Source: Deltaproteobacteria bacterium (GTDB lineage Bacteria; Desulfobacterota; DSM-4660; Desulfatiglandales; HGW-15). From it: a stretch of 64,000 nucleotides of DNA. The stretch is from positions 186,001 through 250,000 of the forward strand of contig JAGVAP010000132.1 of assembly GCA_020060215.1 (NCBI GenBank), given 5' to 3'. This document shows positions 1 through 8,051 of this stretch, one piece after another (the first letter of the stretch is position 1; the number at the start of each line of letters is the position of its first letter). Made by a program: the position numbers and the translations under genes. The notes beneath the pieces were generated by a model. The model worked only from the letters and a program-made list of their open reading frames with translations, had not been told where the DNA came from and did not search any database.

Positions 1-770
1 AGCTCCTCGTCCTTGAGATCGGACACAAACATGTGGCCTGGAGAGTGGGTGATCGCAAGAGGGAGGCGGGCGGAGAGCAAGGCCATCTGGGACGTGACCC
101 CGCAGGCCCAGAATACGGGGATCTCCCCGGGACCGATGGTTACGGGGTCCCCGAAATCCGGCCGGTCGATGTCCTTGATCCCCAGGTCGTCCGCGGATCC
201 GAAATGAAGGGGCGCCCCGTGGGTCAGGTAGAAGCGCGTGGTCACCTGCGCGGCACGGATCGCCTGCGCCGGGGTCATCGGCCTCATGCTCACCACCAGG
301 GGGGAAGAAAAGGGGCCGGAAGGGACGCAGGAGCGATCGGTGATGTACATGGAGACATTCTTTCCCTCCGCGATGTTCCGCACAGGCACTCCGGCTGCGA
401 GGAGCGCATTCTCGAAAGAGAAACTGCACCCCAGGAGAAAGCTGACCATGTCCCCCGTGAACAGGGAGGAGACATCCTCCACCTCCCCCTTGAGGATCCC
501 CTTCTCGTAGATCCTGTACTTCGGCAGGTCCGTCCGGAGATCGGCGCCCGGTGCGATCCCCGGTTCGACCCGACCCGGTTCCAGCACGTCCAGGATCGGG
601 CACGGCCTGGGGTTGCGGACACAGAAGAGCAGGAATGGGAAGGCCTCCTCTTTCGGGAGGATGACCAGGTTCGCCTGAACATACCCGGGCGCGGCGCCGG
701 AGGTGGGCCCCCGCCATTCCCCTCTCCGGATGAGACTCCTCAACGCTGCTGCGGACAGGTTCTTCTCCAT
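1..770 (-). CDS. UPF0317 / DUF1445 putative hydro-lyase (D-glutamate cyclase-like), 3' end outside window
   Basis: About 256 codons are visible and the gene runs off the left edge without a stop. The translated chain carries the family's landmarks: a LLGCSFSFE segment near residue 95, PVFWACGVT near residue 220, and a final [11 protein letters not shown] segment. In this family the last segment lies close to the C-terminus, so only a few residues are probably missing. Relatives (YcsI-type, and the N-terminal half of D-glutamate cyclase) are cytoplasmic and are annotated as lyases acting on small hydroxy or amino acids; the substrate here is unknown. The ATG at 770 is the first in-frame start that gives the usual N-terminus. 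The gene is divergent from a permease, which could carry a related substrate, but that is only a neighbourhood inference. Confidence 0.85.
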   Translation of the reverse strand, partial: MEKNLSAAALRSLIRRGEWRGPTSGAAPGYVQANLVILPKEEAFPFLLFCVRNPRPCPILDVLEPGRVEPGIAPGADLRTDLPKYRIYEKGILKGEVEDVSSLFTGDMVSFLLGCSFSFENALLAAGVPVRNIAEGKNVSMYITDRSCVPSGPFSSPLVVSMRPMTPAQAIRAAQVTTRFYLTHGAPLHFGSADDLGIKDIDRPDFGDPVTIGPGEIPVFWACGVTSQMALLSARLPLAITHSPGHMFVSDLKDEE

Positions 771-873
771 CTCGTGACTCCTTGTCCTTCTGCGGTTCTC
801 AAGCGATGATAGGATGCTTTTCGATGCCTTGCCAAGGGTTAATTGACGTCCCCCCGCGGCCGACGGTCGACCT

Positions 874-902
874 TTGTCTTTCACGGACCTGTCGTGTTAC
901 AT
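874..902 (+). promoter_or_regulatory. possible sigma70 promoter for the NCS2 permease
   Basis: TTGTCT at 874-879 and TTACAT at 897-902 are separated by 17 bases. Each hexamer matches the consensus only in part. The site lies about 120 bases before the chosen permease start, leaving a leader in which I recognise no riboswitch. Confidence 0.28.
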
Positions 903-1021
903 TAGACGACGGGCTGCAGATCGTTGGTTGCGGGTTCTCCGCATCGCTCGGCGGTGTCTTCTCACGACCACCGACGAAAAACCGGCTACTGGCCACCTGT
1001 CGTCATCGCCGCGGGTTTTCT

Positions 1022-2317
1022 ATGGCAACAAGCGACACCTACCTCTACGACCTGGACCAGCATCCGCCTTTCCATCTGGCGCTTGTCTACGGACTCCAGT
1101 GGACCTTCATCATGTTTCCCGGGCTCATCATCGCCGCCACGCTCGGCGTGAAAGCCCTGGGCCTCACAGGCGCCGAAGAGGTTCGTTTCCTCCAGCTCAC
1201 CCTGCTGACCTCGGGGCTCTTCACCGGGGTGCAGACCCTCTGGGGCCATCGTTACCCGCTGCTGGAAGGTCCGTCGACCGCCCTGGTCCTGTCCTTCATC
1301 CTTCTCGCGCCCGAGGGTCTGCCGGCTGTGCAGGGGGGAATGATGGCGGGAGCCCTTCTGGTCATCCTCGCGGTGGCCTCCGGGCAGCTGTTCCGATTGA
1401 TCCGATTCTTCACCCCCAACGTGGTCGGGGTCGTCCTGATGCTGATCGCGCTCGGTCTCCTCCGGCCTCTCCTTTTCTTCCTGGCCGGCATGGAAGGGCC
1501 GAAATCCCAGGGGGACTCCCTGGTCTTCCTGGTCAGCATCGGACTCGTCCTTTTCATGGCGACCCTTTCCCACCGGCTCCCGGGATTTTGGAAATCCGTA
1601 TCCCTTCTTCTCGGGATGATCGCGGGTTCTCTCGTCTTCCTGGCCATGGACCGGCTGGACTTCGGGAGGCTTTCGGACCCCGGGTGGATCTCCTTCATCC
1701 ATCCGTGGATCACCTCGCGGCCAACCGTAAGGTGGGCCGCAGTGCTCGCCTTTGCATGCGCCTACCTGGCGGTCATGGTGAACAGCCTCGGCAGCCTCCA
1801 GGGAGTGGCCAAGGTGACCGATGGGGGACGGCTCGAGAGTGCGACCAGAAGAGGAATCCTGATCAACGGTCTTGCAGGCATCGCCTGCGGTCTGACCGGG
1901 GTGATCGGTACCGTAAGCTACAGCACCGGCCCGGGCGTGGTGGTGGTCCTTCGCGTGGCAAGCCGTTATGCCGTCACGTACTGCGGACTGATCCTGCTCC
2001 TCTCCGCTTTCCTTCCAAAGCTTGCCGCCCTCCTGGCCATGGTGCCGCAGCCGGTCGTGGGCGCGGCCTTGTGCGTTGCCCTCGGGGCCCAGATGGGGGT
2101 CGGCATCTCCACCGTCGCCTCCAGGCCCCTCGCCCCCCGCGATTACTTCGTCGTAGGCATACCCCTTCTGCTGGGAACGGCCGTCGGCTTCCTCCCCTCT
2201 TCGATCTCGGATCAGCTCCCCGGCCCTCTTCAGGTGCTCGTCGCCAACAGCCTGATCGTCGGCATTTCGCTGGTCCTGCTGCTGGAGCATCTGCTGCTGC
2301 GGGAGCATCGAGGTTGA
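1022..2317 (+). CDS. NCS2-family nucleobase permease (xanthine/uracil type)
   Basis: The 431-residue product is an integral membrane protein with a dozen or so hydrophobic helices, as expected for the UraA/UapA (NCS2) family, which imports uracil, xanthine or urate with protons. Family-like segments include PLLEGPSTALVLSF near residue 80, NSLGSLQGVAKVTDGG near residue 258, and the later GVIGTVSYSTGPGVVVVLRVASRY region, which corresponds to the conserved substrate-binding helix. The ATG at 1022 is preferred because the 80 in-frame codons upstream look like translated intergenic DNA, although no strong Shine-Dalgarno precedes it. The substrate cannot be assigned from sequence alone. Confidence 0.85.
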   Translation: MATSDTYLYDLDQHPPFHLALVYGLQWTFIMFPGLIIAATLGVKALGLTGAEEVRFLQLTLLTSGLFTGVQTLWGHRYPLLEGPSTALVLSFILLAPEGLPAVQGGMMAGALLVILAVASGQLFRLIRFFTPNVVGVVLMLIALGLLRPLLFFLAGMEGPKSQGDSLVFLVSIGLVLFMATLSHRLPGFWKSVSLLLGMIAGSLVFLAMDRLDFGRLSDPGWISFIHPWITSRPTVRWAAVLAFACAYLAVMVNSLGSLQGVAKVTDGGRLESATRRGILINGLAGIACGLTGVIGTVSYSTGPGVVVVLRVASRYAVTYCGLILLLSAFLPKLAALLAMVPQPVVGAALCVALGAQMGVGISTVASRPLAPRDYFVVGIPLLLGTAVGFLPSSISDQLPGPLQVLVANSLIVGISLVLLLEHLLLREHRG

Positions 2318-2351
2318 GGAGTTCAAAGGTCCAGGGACTTGAACGCTGGCT

Positions 2352-3533
2352 TCAACCCTTCAACGGGGAACCCTGAACGGGGAGCTCTTCTCCAACCGGC
2401 ACCAGATCGATCACCGTCACCTCGGGAGGGGAAAGAAAACGAATGGGGGGGCCCCATGTCCCGGTACCCCTGCTGACATAGAGGGTTGAGCCTTTTTCCA
2501 GGTTCAATCTGCCGGCATCGATCGGGTAGAGGAGCTTGATGATCAGTGTGAAAGGGAAGATCTGCCCCTTATGGGTATGACCGGAGAGCTGGAGATCGAA
2601 AAGCCCGAGGCTGGTCTCCTCCACGTAGGGCCGATGTTTGAGAAAAAGCGTGAACCGGTCCTCCGGTATGCCGGACAGGATCTGCTGTTCCGAAAGCTCC
2701 TTCGAAGCACCCCCTGCCGGGTCATCCACTCCCGCCACGGTCAGCCATGGGAAAAGGGATGCAGACTCCCCACGCAGGATGGAAAATCCTGCGTTGCCGA
2801 TGAACTCCAGGGAGCGGCGGATCCCGGCATAGTACTCATGATTGCCCGTGATGGCATACTTCCCGTGTTTCACCGGCAGTGCTCTCAGCATGGCCGCCAG
2901 CCCATCCCGGTTGTCCATCGACCCGTCCACGAGATCCCCCGTCGAGACCAGGAGGTCCGGCCCTGCGGCACGGACCTTTTCCAGGATTCGGCTGAAACGC
3001 TCCCCCCGGACGATGAGCCCGAGATGCACGTCGGAGATCTGCACGATGCGGAACCTCTCCAGACCGGGCGGCAGTTTCCCGGTCTCCACGACCACGTGTT
3101 CCGTTCGGATCCTGAGGGCGTCCAGGATGCCGTAGATCGTGATCCCCCCCGAGACGAAGAGGATGATGAGCACGGCCGACGGCCGCGGCAATACCCACCT
3201 CGGATTCATGCCCTCCGAGAACAGGCTCGCCCCTTTGATCAGGATCCGATAGGCATCCTCCGCAAGGGACGCGCACACGAAGAGAAAAAGGAAACCCATC
3301 CAGGTGAATCCGGCAAGGGCCAAACCCCTGGCCAGATCGTCATGGCCGGACCTTTCCAGGATCCGGACCACAAACGGAACCGATACCATGAGGATGATGA
3401 AGACGATCGAGGCCGCCCAGAGCCCTTTCCCGAAAGGGACGGCCTGGGCCGCCTTCGAGAACGCATAGAGGTGAAGCCCGATGTAGAGACTGGAGAAGAT
3501 GACGACGAAGAGGATCCAACCCATGAAGTCCAT
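2352..3533 (-). CDS. membrane-anchored calcineurin-like metallophosphoesterase (YaeI/YkuE type)
   Basis: This 393-residue protein has four hydrophobic N-terminal segments (about 1-20, 38-58, 70-92 and 118-138) followed by a metallophosphoesterase domain from about residue 160. All metal-binding blocks are present in order: ISDVHLG with D168 and H170, GDLVDG, GNHEYY, and SGHTHKGQ. Proteins of this layout are membrane phosphodiesterases or phosphatases, some acting on lipid-linked phosphates; the substrate is unknown here. It is transcribed alone, away from the DUF2845 gene, from a plausible promoter at 3553-3580. The catalytic motifs look intact. Confidence 0.88.
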   Translation of the reverse strand: MDFMGWILFVVIFSSLYIGLHLYAFSKAAQAVPFGKGLWAASIVFIILMVSVPFVVRILERSGHDDLARGLALAGFTWMGFLFLFVCASLAEDAYRILIKGASLFSEGMNPRWVLPRPSAVLIILFVSGGITIYGILDALRIRTEHVVVETGKLPPGLERFRIVQISDVHLGLIVRGERFSRILEKVRAAGPDLLVSTGDLVDGSMDNRDGLAAMLRALPVKHGKYAITGNHEYYAGIRRSLEFIGNAGFSILRGESASLFPWLTVAGVDDPAGGASKELSEQQILSGIPEDRFTLFLKHRPYVEETSLGLFDLQLSGHTHKGQIFPFTLIIKLLYPIDAGRLNLEKGSTLYVSRGTGTWGPPIRFLSPPEVTVIDLVPVGEELPVQGSPLKG

Positions 3534-3862
3534 CCTGGAAAAAATAAATCAGATTTTAATGTCTTTTTCCGCCCATGCAAGTTCTGTCGCGCATCGATGT
3601 CCGGACCTGAGGAGTTTCCTCCAAAAAAAAGCGGTCGACTTGACTTTAAGTGCCCCTTTACATACCCTGGCAGCTGGATACCGTCCATTTTTCGCCCGGA
3701 TCGGTCCATTGGTCTCTTCAGGGGGATCTCTTCCTTCTTCCCCTGGACGGGTCCGCTGATCTCCTTCCCCGTTGGGGTGCCTCTTCCGATCACACCGTGT
3801 CGACCCCGGGGATGTACCCGGGTGGGCATGCTTGTCGTACCGCTAAGGCAAGGAGACGACCC
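3534..3862. other. divergent intergenic region between metallophosphoesterase and DUF2845 genes
   Basis: These 329 bases hold the minus-strand promoter candidate at 3553-3580 and, for the plus gene, an isolated TTGACT at 3640-3645 without a convincing -10 partner. A small hairpin (GGAG, loop, CTCC) lies near 3611-3622. I see no further gene. Confidence 0.5.
3553..3580 (-). promoter_or_regulatory. sigma70-type promoter for the metallophosphoesterase
   Basis: Read on the minus strand, TTGCAT (3580-3575), 16 bases, then TAAAAT (3558-3553). The -10 hexamer matches in five of six positions. It lies about 20 bases before the ATG at 3533, so the leader would be very short. Confidence 0.5.
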
Positions 3863-4303
3863 ATGAAAACCGTTCCCACCTTTGTCCTGACCCTTACGGC
3901 CGTCGCAGCCTGGCTCATCTGGGTCCCCCTTTCCACTTCCGGCGATTCCAGCTTCAGGTGCGGGGACAGCATCGTCGGCATCGGCGATACCGCCTACCAG
4001 GTCATGAGCCAGTGCGGCGCGCCCGACCGCAGGGAGTTCAGTGTCCTGGAAGAGAAGGTCTCAGGCAAGAAAAAGAGGAAGACCAAAAGGGTGACCATGG
4101 TGCCGGGGAAAAGATCGGACTTCGCCACCACCGGTGACGAGATATGGCATTATGACTGCGGGCCCGGAGGCTACGTCCATGTCCTCACCTTCAGCAAGTC
4201 GCGCCTGACCTCGATCCAGACCGCAGGCCGGGGCACCCGCACGGGCATGCCGTGCCCCATGGGCTCGGAATGGGCAAAGAGGAAGGAAGTGGCCGAGAAG
4301 TGA
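3863..4303 (+). CDS. DUF2845 family secreted protein
   Basis: The 146-residue product begins with a signal peptide (K at residue 2, hydrophobic stretch to about residue 20, then SGDSSFRCG). The mature part shows the DUF2845 pattern: FRCGDSIVGIGDTAYQV followed by MSQCGAPDRRE, then a WHYDCG strand and a LTFSKSRLTSIQTAGRG segment. Three cysteines lie in the mature part, which fits an exported fold with a disulfide. The function of the family is not known. The ATG at 3863 follows AAGGAG with good spacing, which rules out the longer open frame upstream. A lysine-rich loop (GKKKRKTKR, about residues 70-78) interrupts the usual strands. Confidence 0.75.
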   Translation: MKTVPTFVLTLTAVAAWLIWVPLSTSGDSSFRCGDSIVGIGDTAYQVMSQCGAPDRREFSVLEEKVSGKKKRKTKRVTMVPGKRSDFATTGDEIWHYDCGPGGYVHVLTFSKSRLTSIQTAGRGTRTGMPCPMGSEWAKRKEVAEK

Positions 4304-4381
4304 GTCCGGGAGGTCCCGGGTCCAAAGTCCGGGTTCCTTACAGCCGTTATTCCTGGGTTTTAGTCTGAACCAGTCGGCGCA

Positions 4382-4417
4382 CAATAAAGGCCCGACCCCC
4401 TTCCGGGTGGTCGGGCC
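4382..4417 (-). terminator. rho-independent terminator for the Tim44-like gene
   Basis: A 9-bp GC-rich stem (GGCCCGACC 4389-4397 with GGTCGGGCC 4409-4417) is followed on the minus strand by CTTTATT. It lies about 50 bases beyond the stop of the minus-strand gene ending at 4465. Degenerate inverted arms around 4313-4340 and 4420-4445 suggest that the stem sits inside a larger repeat. Confidence 0.6.
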
Positions 4418-4464
4418 CTCTCCGACCCGCTTTGACCCTGGACCCTCTTGACCGGCCGGACCGA

Positions 4465-5346
4465 TCATCCCTCCATCTGCTGGATGCCCTCGAGCCTCCA
4501 GAAAGAGCCCGGGACGTTGTCCTTTCGGCTGAAATGCCAGACCTCCCGGACCTGCTTGGGCCGTTCCTCTTCAGGGGTCTCGCGCATCAGGACATCGAAA
4601 TGGACGGAAGCGACCGTATCCTCGCCCTCCGTATTCACCTCCAGCAGCTGTCCATTCACCAGGACGATCTCGGTCTTTTCCGCAACGGGCTGCTCCTGGG
4701 CCTGGCGATGGATCTCCTCCCACACCTCAGGGGAGGTGAACTGCCGGATATCCTCCAGGTCCCTCCTGTTCCAGGAGTCCTGCAACCGGTGATAGGCGGC
4801 CTTGGCCCCCTTCATGAACTCGTCGACGTTGAAACCCGGTGGAATTCGCGGAGCCGTCGTGTCTTCCACCTTGGAGATCGCCCCGCCCCAGCCCATGCCT
4901 GCACTCCCGCGCTCCTCGGTTTGGGGGGCCCCCGATTGGTAATACATCGGCCCTGCGTTCTGAGCAGCCGTCCTCCGCGCCTTGAGAAACCTGAAGAGCA
5001 GGAACAGCCCGCCGGCAATCACCAGGATATCGAGGAGCCCGGGTCCTGCACCCCTCATGCCGCCGAAGAGGAGGGAGCCTAGCAGGCCGCCCATGAGCAG
5101 CCCTCCGAGCATGCCGCCAAATCCGCCGAAGAGCCCGCCGGGACGCCCGGCCATGCCCTGCTGAGGCTGGGCCTGACTCGGCCTCGCATCTCGTTGGGGC
5201 GCCGCCGGTTTATCATAGTTTCTCTGGTAACTCGGCCTGCTTCCAAAGGACCTGCCGCCGCCGACTCGTTTGGCCTCTGCGAGCCCGTGTAACACGAAGG
5301 AAAGAAAAAACATGCCGATCATCAGGATAGAGACTCTTCGTAGCAT
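4465..5346 (-). CDS. Tim44-like domain protein with signal sequence
   Basis: The 293-residue protein starts with a hydrophobic signal segment (residues 4-22), then a basic, Ser/Gly/Pro/Gln-rich region to about residue 70. Next comes a glycine-rich hydrophobic stretch (GGLFGGFGGMLGGLLMGGLLG), a second transmembrane helix (about 105-122), and a C-terminal Tim44-like domain (about 170-293) with the RDLEDIRQFTSPEVWEEI core. Bacterial Tim44-domain proteins of this build are membrane-bound and of unsettled function; the fold binds lipids in the mitochondrial import motor. AAGGAG precedes the ATG at 5346. It is monocistronic and divergent from a TetR regulator, which might control it. Confidence 0.8.
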   Translation of the reverse strand: MLRRVSILMIGMFFLSFVLHGLAEAKRVGGGRSFGSRPSYQRNYDKPAAPQRDARPSQAQPQQGMAGRPGGLFGGFGGMLGGLLMGGLLGSLLFGGMRGAGPGLLDILVIAGGLFLLFRFLKARRTAAQNAGPMYYQSGAPQTEERGSAGMGWGGAISKVEDTTAPRIPPGFNVDEFMKGAKAAYHRLQDSWNRRDLEDIRQFTSPEVWEEIHRQAQEQPVAEKTEIVLVNGQLLEVNTEGEDTVASVHFDVLMRETPEEERPKQVREVWHFSRKDNVPGSFWRLEGIQQMEG

Positions 5347-5660
5347 TCGCGCACTCCTTGGATGTTTTGGTATGACTTCCGCCCTGTTCAGCTTCCAATT
5401 TGTTGTACTATTTCAGAGACGTTATCAAAAATCAAGCGAAACACGACCGTCAAGATAAGGATTCGGCACCCCGGATGCAAGGGATGTAAGCGGTCCCTTG
5501 CGGGGCGACCGCGTCGGTTGCAGCCCACTCCCGACCGGCCGGTGTGGTCGAATGTTTGCGTTTCACGGCCTTTTGTTGTAAATGTCACCCTCGTATCGTT
5601 CCGATTCGCTCATGTCATCCTTGCCGGATCCTCGGCCAAGCTTTTGCAGGAGTGCAGATC
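5347..5660. other. divergent control region between Tim44-like gene and tetR-type gene
   Basis: This 314-base gap is richer in A+T near its left end. A weak minus-strand promoter candidate is TTGATT (5435-5430), 17 bases, AATAGT (5412-5407). On the plus side, TTGCGT near 5556 and TAAATG near 5579 are the best pair. I could not find a convincing palindromic TetR operator by eye. I see no additional gene. Confidence 0.35.
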
Positions 5661-6257
5661 ATGCCGCAAAAACGCCAGAGAACGGAAATTCGAAAAAGGC
5701 AGATCGTCGAAGCCGCCCGAAAACTGATCATCAAACGAGGAAGCGAGCATGTGACCATCAGGGGTCTTTCCAAGGAGGTGGGGATCTCGGAGGCCGCCGT
5801 TTACAGGCATTTCAAGAGCAAACGGGACATCCTCTCCTTCCTCGCCGACTACATCACCGACGCCATGATGGAGGATCTGAACAAGATCAAGGAGCACAGC
5901 GGCTCTTCTCTGGAACTGATCGATGAGACGCTCAAGCACCACTTCTCCGCCATTGAACAGCGGAAAGGGATGACCTTTCTGGTCCTCGCCGAGATCATCA
6001 GCTTCGGGGACAAGAAACTGAACAAACAGGTGGCCGGCAACATCGATCGCTATCTGGCCATCATCGAGGATCTGCTTTCAAAGGGGGCGGCCTCAGGGCT
6101 CGTGCGAACGGATATTCACCTCCCGGATGTGTCCCTTCTGCTCTTCGGCATGATTCAGGGGCTGGTGAATGTCTGGGCCTTGAACAACTTCTCGTTCGAT
6201 CTGATGGAGAAGTACACCTCGCTCTGGGCGGTCTTTCGCCGGGGGGTTCAGGCTTAG
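5661..6257 (+). CDS. TetR/AcrR-family transcriptional regulator
   Basis: The 198-residue product has an N-terminal TetR helix-turn-helix (about residues 9-55: IVEAARKLIIKRG, then VTIRGLSKEVGISEAAVYRHFKSK) and a helical C-terminal ligand-binding domain ending near residue 195. Proteins of this family are usually repressors released by a small hydrophobic ligand. The ATG at 5661 follows GCAGGAG and places the HTH at the normal distance from the N-terminus, so the longer frame upstream is not used. It is divergent from the Tim44-like gene. Its stop codon abuts the stop of the next, convergent gene with no intervening base. Confidence 0.88.
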   Translation: MPQKRQRTEIRKRQIVEAARKLIIKRGSEHVTIRGLSKEVGISEAAVYRHFKSKRDILSFLADYITDAMMEDLNKIKEHSGSSLELIDETLKHHFSAIEQRKGMTFLVLAEIISFGDKKLNKQVAGNIDRYLAIIEDLLSKGAASGLVRTDIHLPDVSLLLFGMIQGLVNVWALNNFSFDLMEKYTSLWAVFRRGVQA

Positions 6258-7568
6258 TCAGGAAACCACGTCAAAGGTCAGTCTCACCAGAGTCCCCCCC
6301 GATTCCGCGCACGCCTCCGGGTCCGCGACATGGGCACAGGACGCCGTCCGCCCGGGACAGAGCTGCCGCTCTTCGGGGATATGGCGGCACCGTCTGCTTT
6401 GCCATTCGATCCCGAAACCATACGCCTCGGACATGATTCGCAGCCGCAGGAGATCGAGACCCTTCCCGCCTGCGCCGAAATCGAAGGGCCTCTTGGTGGA
6501 ATAGAAGTCCGTCTGCCTGGCATGGTAGAAGCCTGAAAAGATCTGTTTCTGGCTCTCCTGCGTGATGCCCACGCCGGTGTCCTCGACCGTCCACCACGCC
6601 TTTCCACCCGAGGTCTGCACGGTCATCGAGATCTTGCCGCCGTCGGGGGTGTTCTCGACGGCATTCTTCAGGGGGGCCATCAGCGCCTTCTCGAGGACCT
6701 CGGGGGAGACACGGACCAGCGGATCCTCCTCCAGCCGGAGGACGTATTCGATCCTTCGATGGGATGAGCGCTCGATGGCCGCGTGGAACACGCTTCGCGC
6801 CGTTTCTCCCAACCTTGCCGTGGCCTGTTCGGGAACACCCTCGCGGTCGAACAGCCCTTCTATCGTGCTTCTCAGGTCGCGGAGGGAATCCCCGCAGGAA
6901 GGGACGTTCTCCGCGAGGAGGTCCGCGAGGTCCAGGACCTGCTCCAGCCACCTTCGGAAGGGATAGCTCTCCTGCAGATGGCCGTGGCGGATGATGTCAT
7001 CGACCTCCAACTGGATCTCCTCGAGCCTTCTCACGTTTCTTTCGACCCGCTCCAGGGCGGAGGGATGAGAACCCGTCTTCACGTGACGGATCGATCCCTT
7101 GATGACCGCAAGGGGTGTCTTCAGCTCGTGGGAGAGGTGATCGAGCACTCTCTTCCTGGCGCGGTCCAGGGACTTGATCTCGGTGACATCTCGAAGGACC
7201 AGCACGACGGCCCCGCCGGTCCCGTCCTGCCGGAATGCTTTCATCGGCGAGCTGTTCAATGCAAGATCGGCGGGGTCCCTGCCGGGGCGGGCGAGCCTCA
7301 CCTCCTTGTTGGCGATCGGCCGCCGGTCTTCGAGGCACCCCTTCACGGCCTCGGCAAAATCCGCGTCCGCGGGCTCCTTCAGGAAGAGATCGGGAAAGGG
7401 TTCCTCCCGGACATCCTCCCACGTGATTCCGAGCATCTCGAGCGCGGCAGGGTTGATGGAGACGACAAGCCCCTTCGGGTCCAGGACCACCAGGCCGTCG
7501 GACATACTCCTGATGATCTCCGAGGCCATGTCATCGGTCACGCAAAGGTTCAGTGGATCATCCGCCAT
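6258..7568 (-). CDS. PAS-domain sensor histidine kinase with a cysteine-rich insertion in the ATPase domain
   Basis: This 436-residue soluble kinase has a PAS domain (about residues 12-130), a HisKA dimerisation domain with the phospho-acceptor in LDHLSHELKTPLAVIKG, and a HATPase domain with N (PLKNAVENTP), G1 (DTGVGI) and G2 (GGKGLDLL) boxes. Between the G2 box and the last strand is an extra segment with C394, C404, C411 and C420 plus nearby histidines, which may bind a metal or cluster. There is no membrane helix, so the signal is probably cytoplasmic. The ATG at 7568 follows GAGGAGAAGG; the open frame upstream is untranslated leader. No response regulator is adjacent. Confidence 0.85.
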   Translation of the reverse strand: MADDPLNLCVTDDMASEIIRSMSDGLVVLDPKGLVVSINPAALEMLGITWEDVREEPFPDLFLKEPADADFAEAVKGCLEDRRPIANKEVRLARPGRDPADLALNSSPMKAFRQDGTGGAVVLVLRDVTEIKSLDRARKRVLDHLSHELKTPLAVIKGSIRHVKTGSHPSALERVERNVRRLEEIQLEVDDIIRHGHLQESYPFRRWLEQVLDLADLLAENVPSCGDSLRDLRSTIEGLFDREGVPEQATARLGETARSVFHAAIERSSHRRIEYVLRLEEDPLVRVSPEVLEKALMAPLKNAVENTPDGGKISMTVQTSGGKAWWTVEDTGVGITQESQKQIFSGFYHARQTDFYSTKRPFDFGAGGKGLDLLRLRIMSEAYGFGIEWQSRRCRHIPEERQLCPGRTASCAHVADPEACAESGGTLVRLTFDVVS

Positions 7569-7740
7569 CGCCTTCTCCTCGAACCGGAGCTTCCCTGTAC
7601 AATATACATGGATTCCCCCCTGGGCGCCATCTTCTCTTCCTCCGCCCCAGGATGGGCAACCGGAATCGTACGCCACAGATCCAAGGCCCGGCGCGACCGC
7701 TCTATCCTTCCACCTCCTGCCATACCCCCGGTTCCGCTTC

Positions 7741-7769
7741 TTGACTCGGTCGTCCCATCTCCGCATAAT
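7741..7769 (+). promoter_or_regulatory. sigma70-type promoter for the 72-residue protein gene
   Basis: TTGACT (7741-7746), exactly 17 bases, then CATAAT (7764-7769). Each hexamer matches five of six consensus positions. The start codon at 7802 lies about 26 bases downstream of the predicted transcription start. Confidence 0.6.
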
Positions 7770-7801
7770 GGAGAAGGCCGTTCCTGCGGCCCGGGGGCGT
7801 C

Positions 7802-8020
7802 ATGATCCAAGGAACGGAAAGATTCACCATCCATGTGACCGAGGAGGGGGTCCGGATATGCAGTGCGGAGGGCCGGGAACTGCAGTTCACGGCCTCCGAG
7901 GCCCTGATGCTCCTCGATATCCTGAAACAGGAGGAGATAGCCCTCAGGAGGACGGCCGCTGAAGCCTCACCCCTTCCGTTCAGGATCTGCATGAACGACG
8001 GCTCGGATCAGGGACCCTGA
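7802..8020 (+). CDS. small conserved-looking hypothetical protein (72 aa)
   Basis: I do not recognise a named family. The product has a short beta-rich N-terminus (FTIHVTEEGVRICSAEGREL) and a helix (TASEALMLLDILKQEEIALRRTAAEA), with no signal peptide or membrane segment. A good promoter ends 32 bases upstream and codon use matches its neighbours, which supports a real gene. The start context is GGGGG followed by five bases, a modest Shine-Dalgarno. It is divergent from the PAS histidine kinase and 31 bases before the DUF6599 gene, so it could be the first gene of that operon. Confidence 0.6.
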   Translation: MIQGTERFTIHVTEEGVRICSAEGRELQFTASEALMLLDILKQEEIALRRTAAEASPLPFRICMNDGSDQGP

Positions 8021-8051
8021 GCAGCCGTGCCGAGCGGCCATTGGAGTCCGG

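Noticed and set aside
905..1021. Purine riboswitch before the NCS2 permease
   Set aside because: The conserved loop and junction bases of purine riboswitches are absent from the leader.
986..2326. Long minus-strand open frame opposite the NCS2 permease
   Set aside because: It is a high-GC shadow: its translation is rich in D, E, G, H and Q with no domain, while the plus-strand frame gives a clear permease.
5401..5660. TetR operator upstream of the tetR-type gene
   Set aside because: No palindrome of the usual 14-20 bp length stands out by eye; only imperfect short dyads are present.
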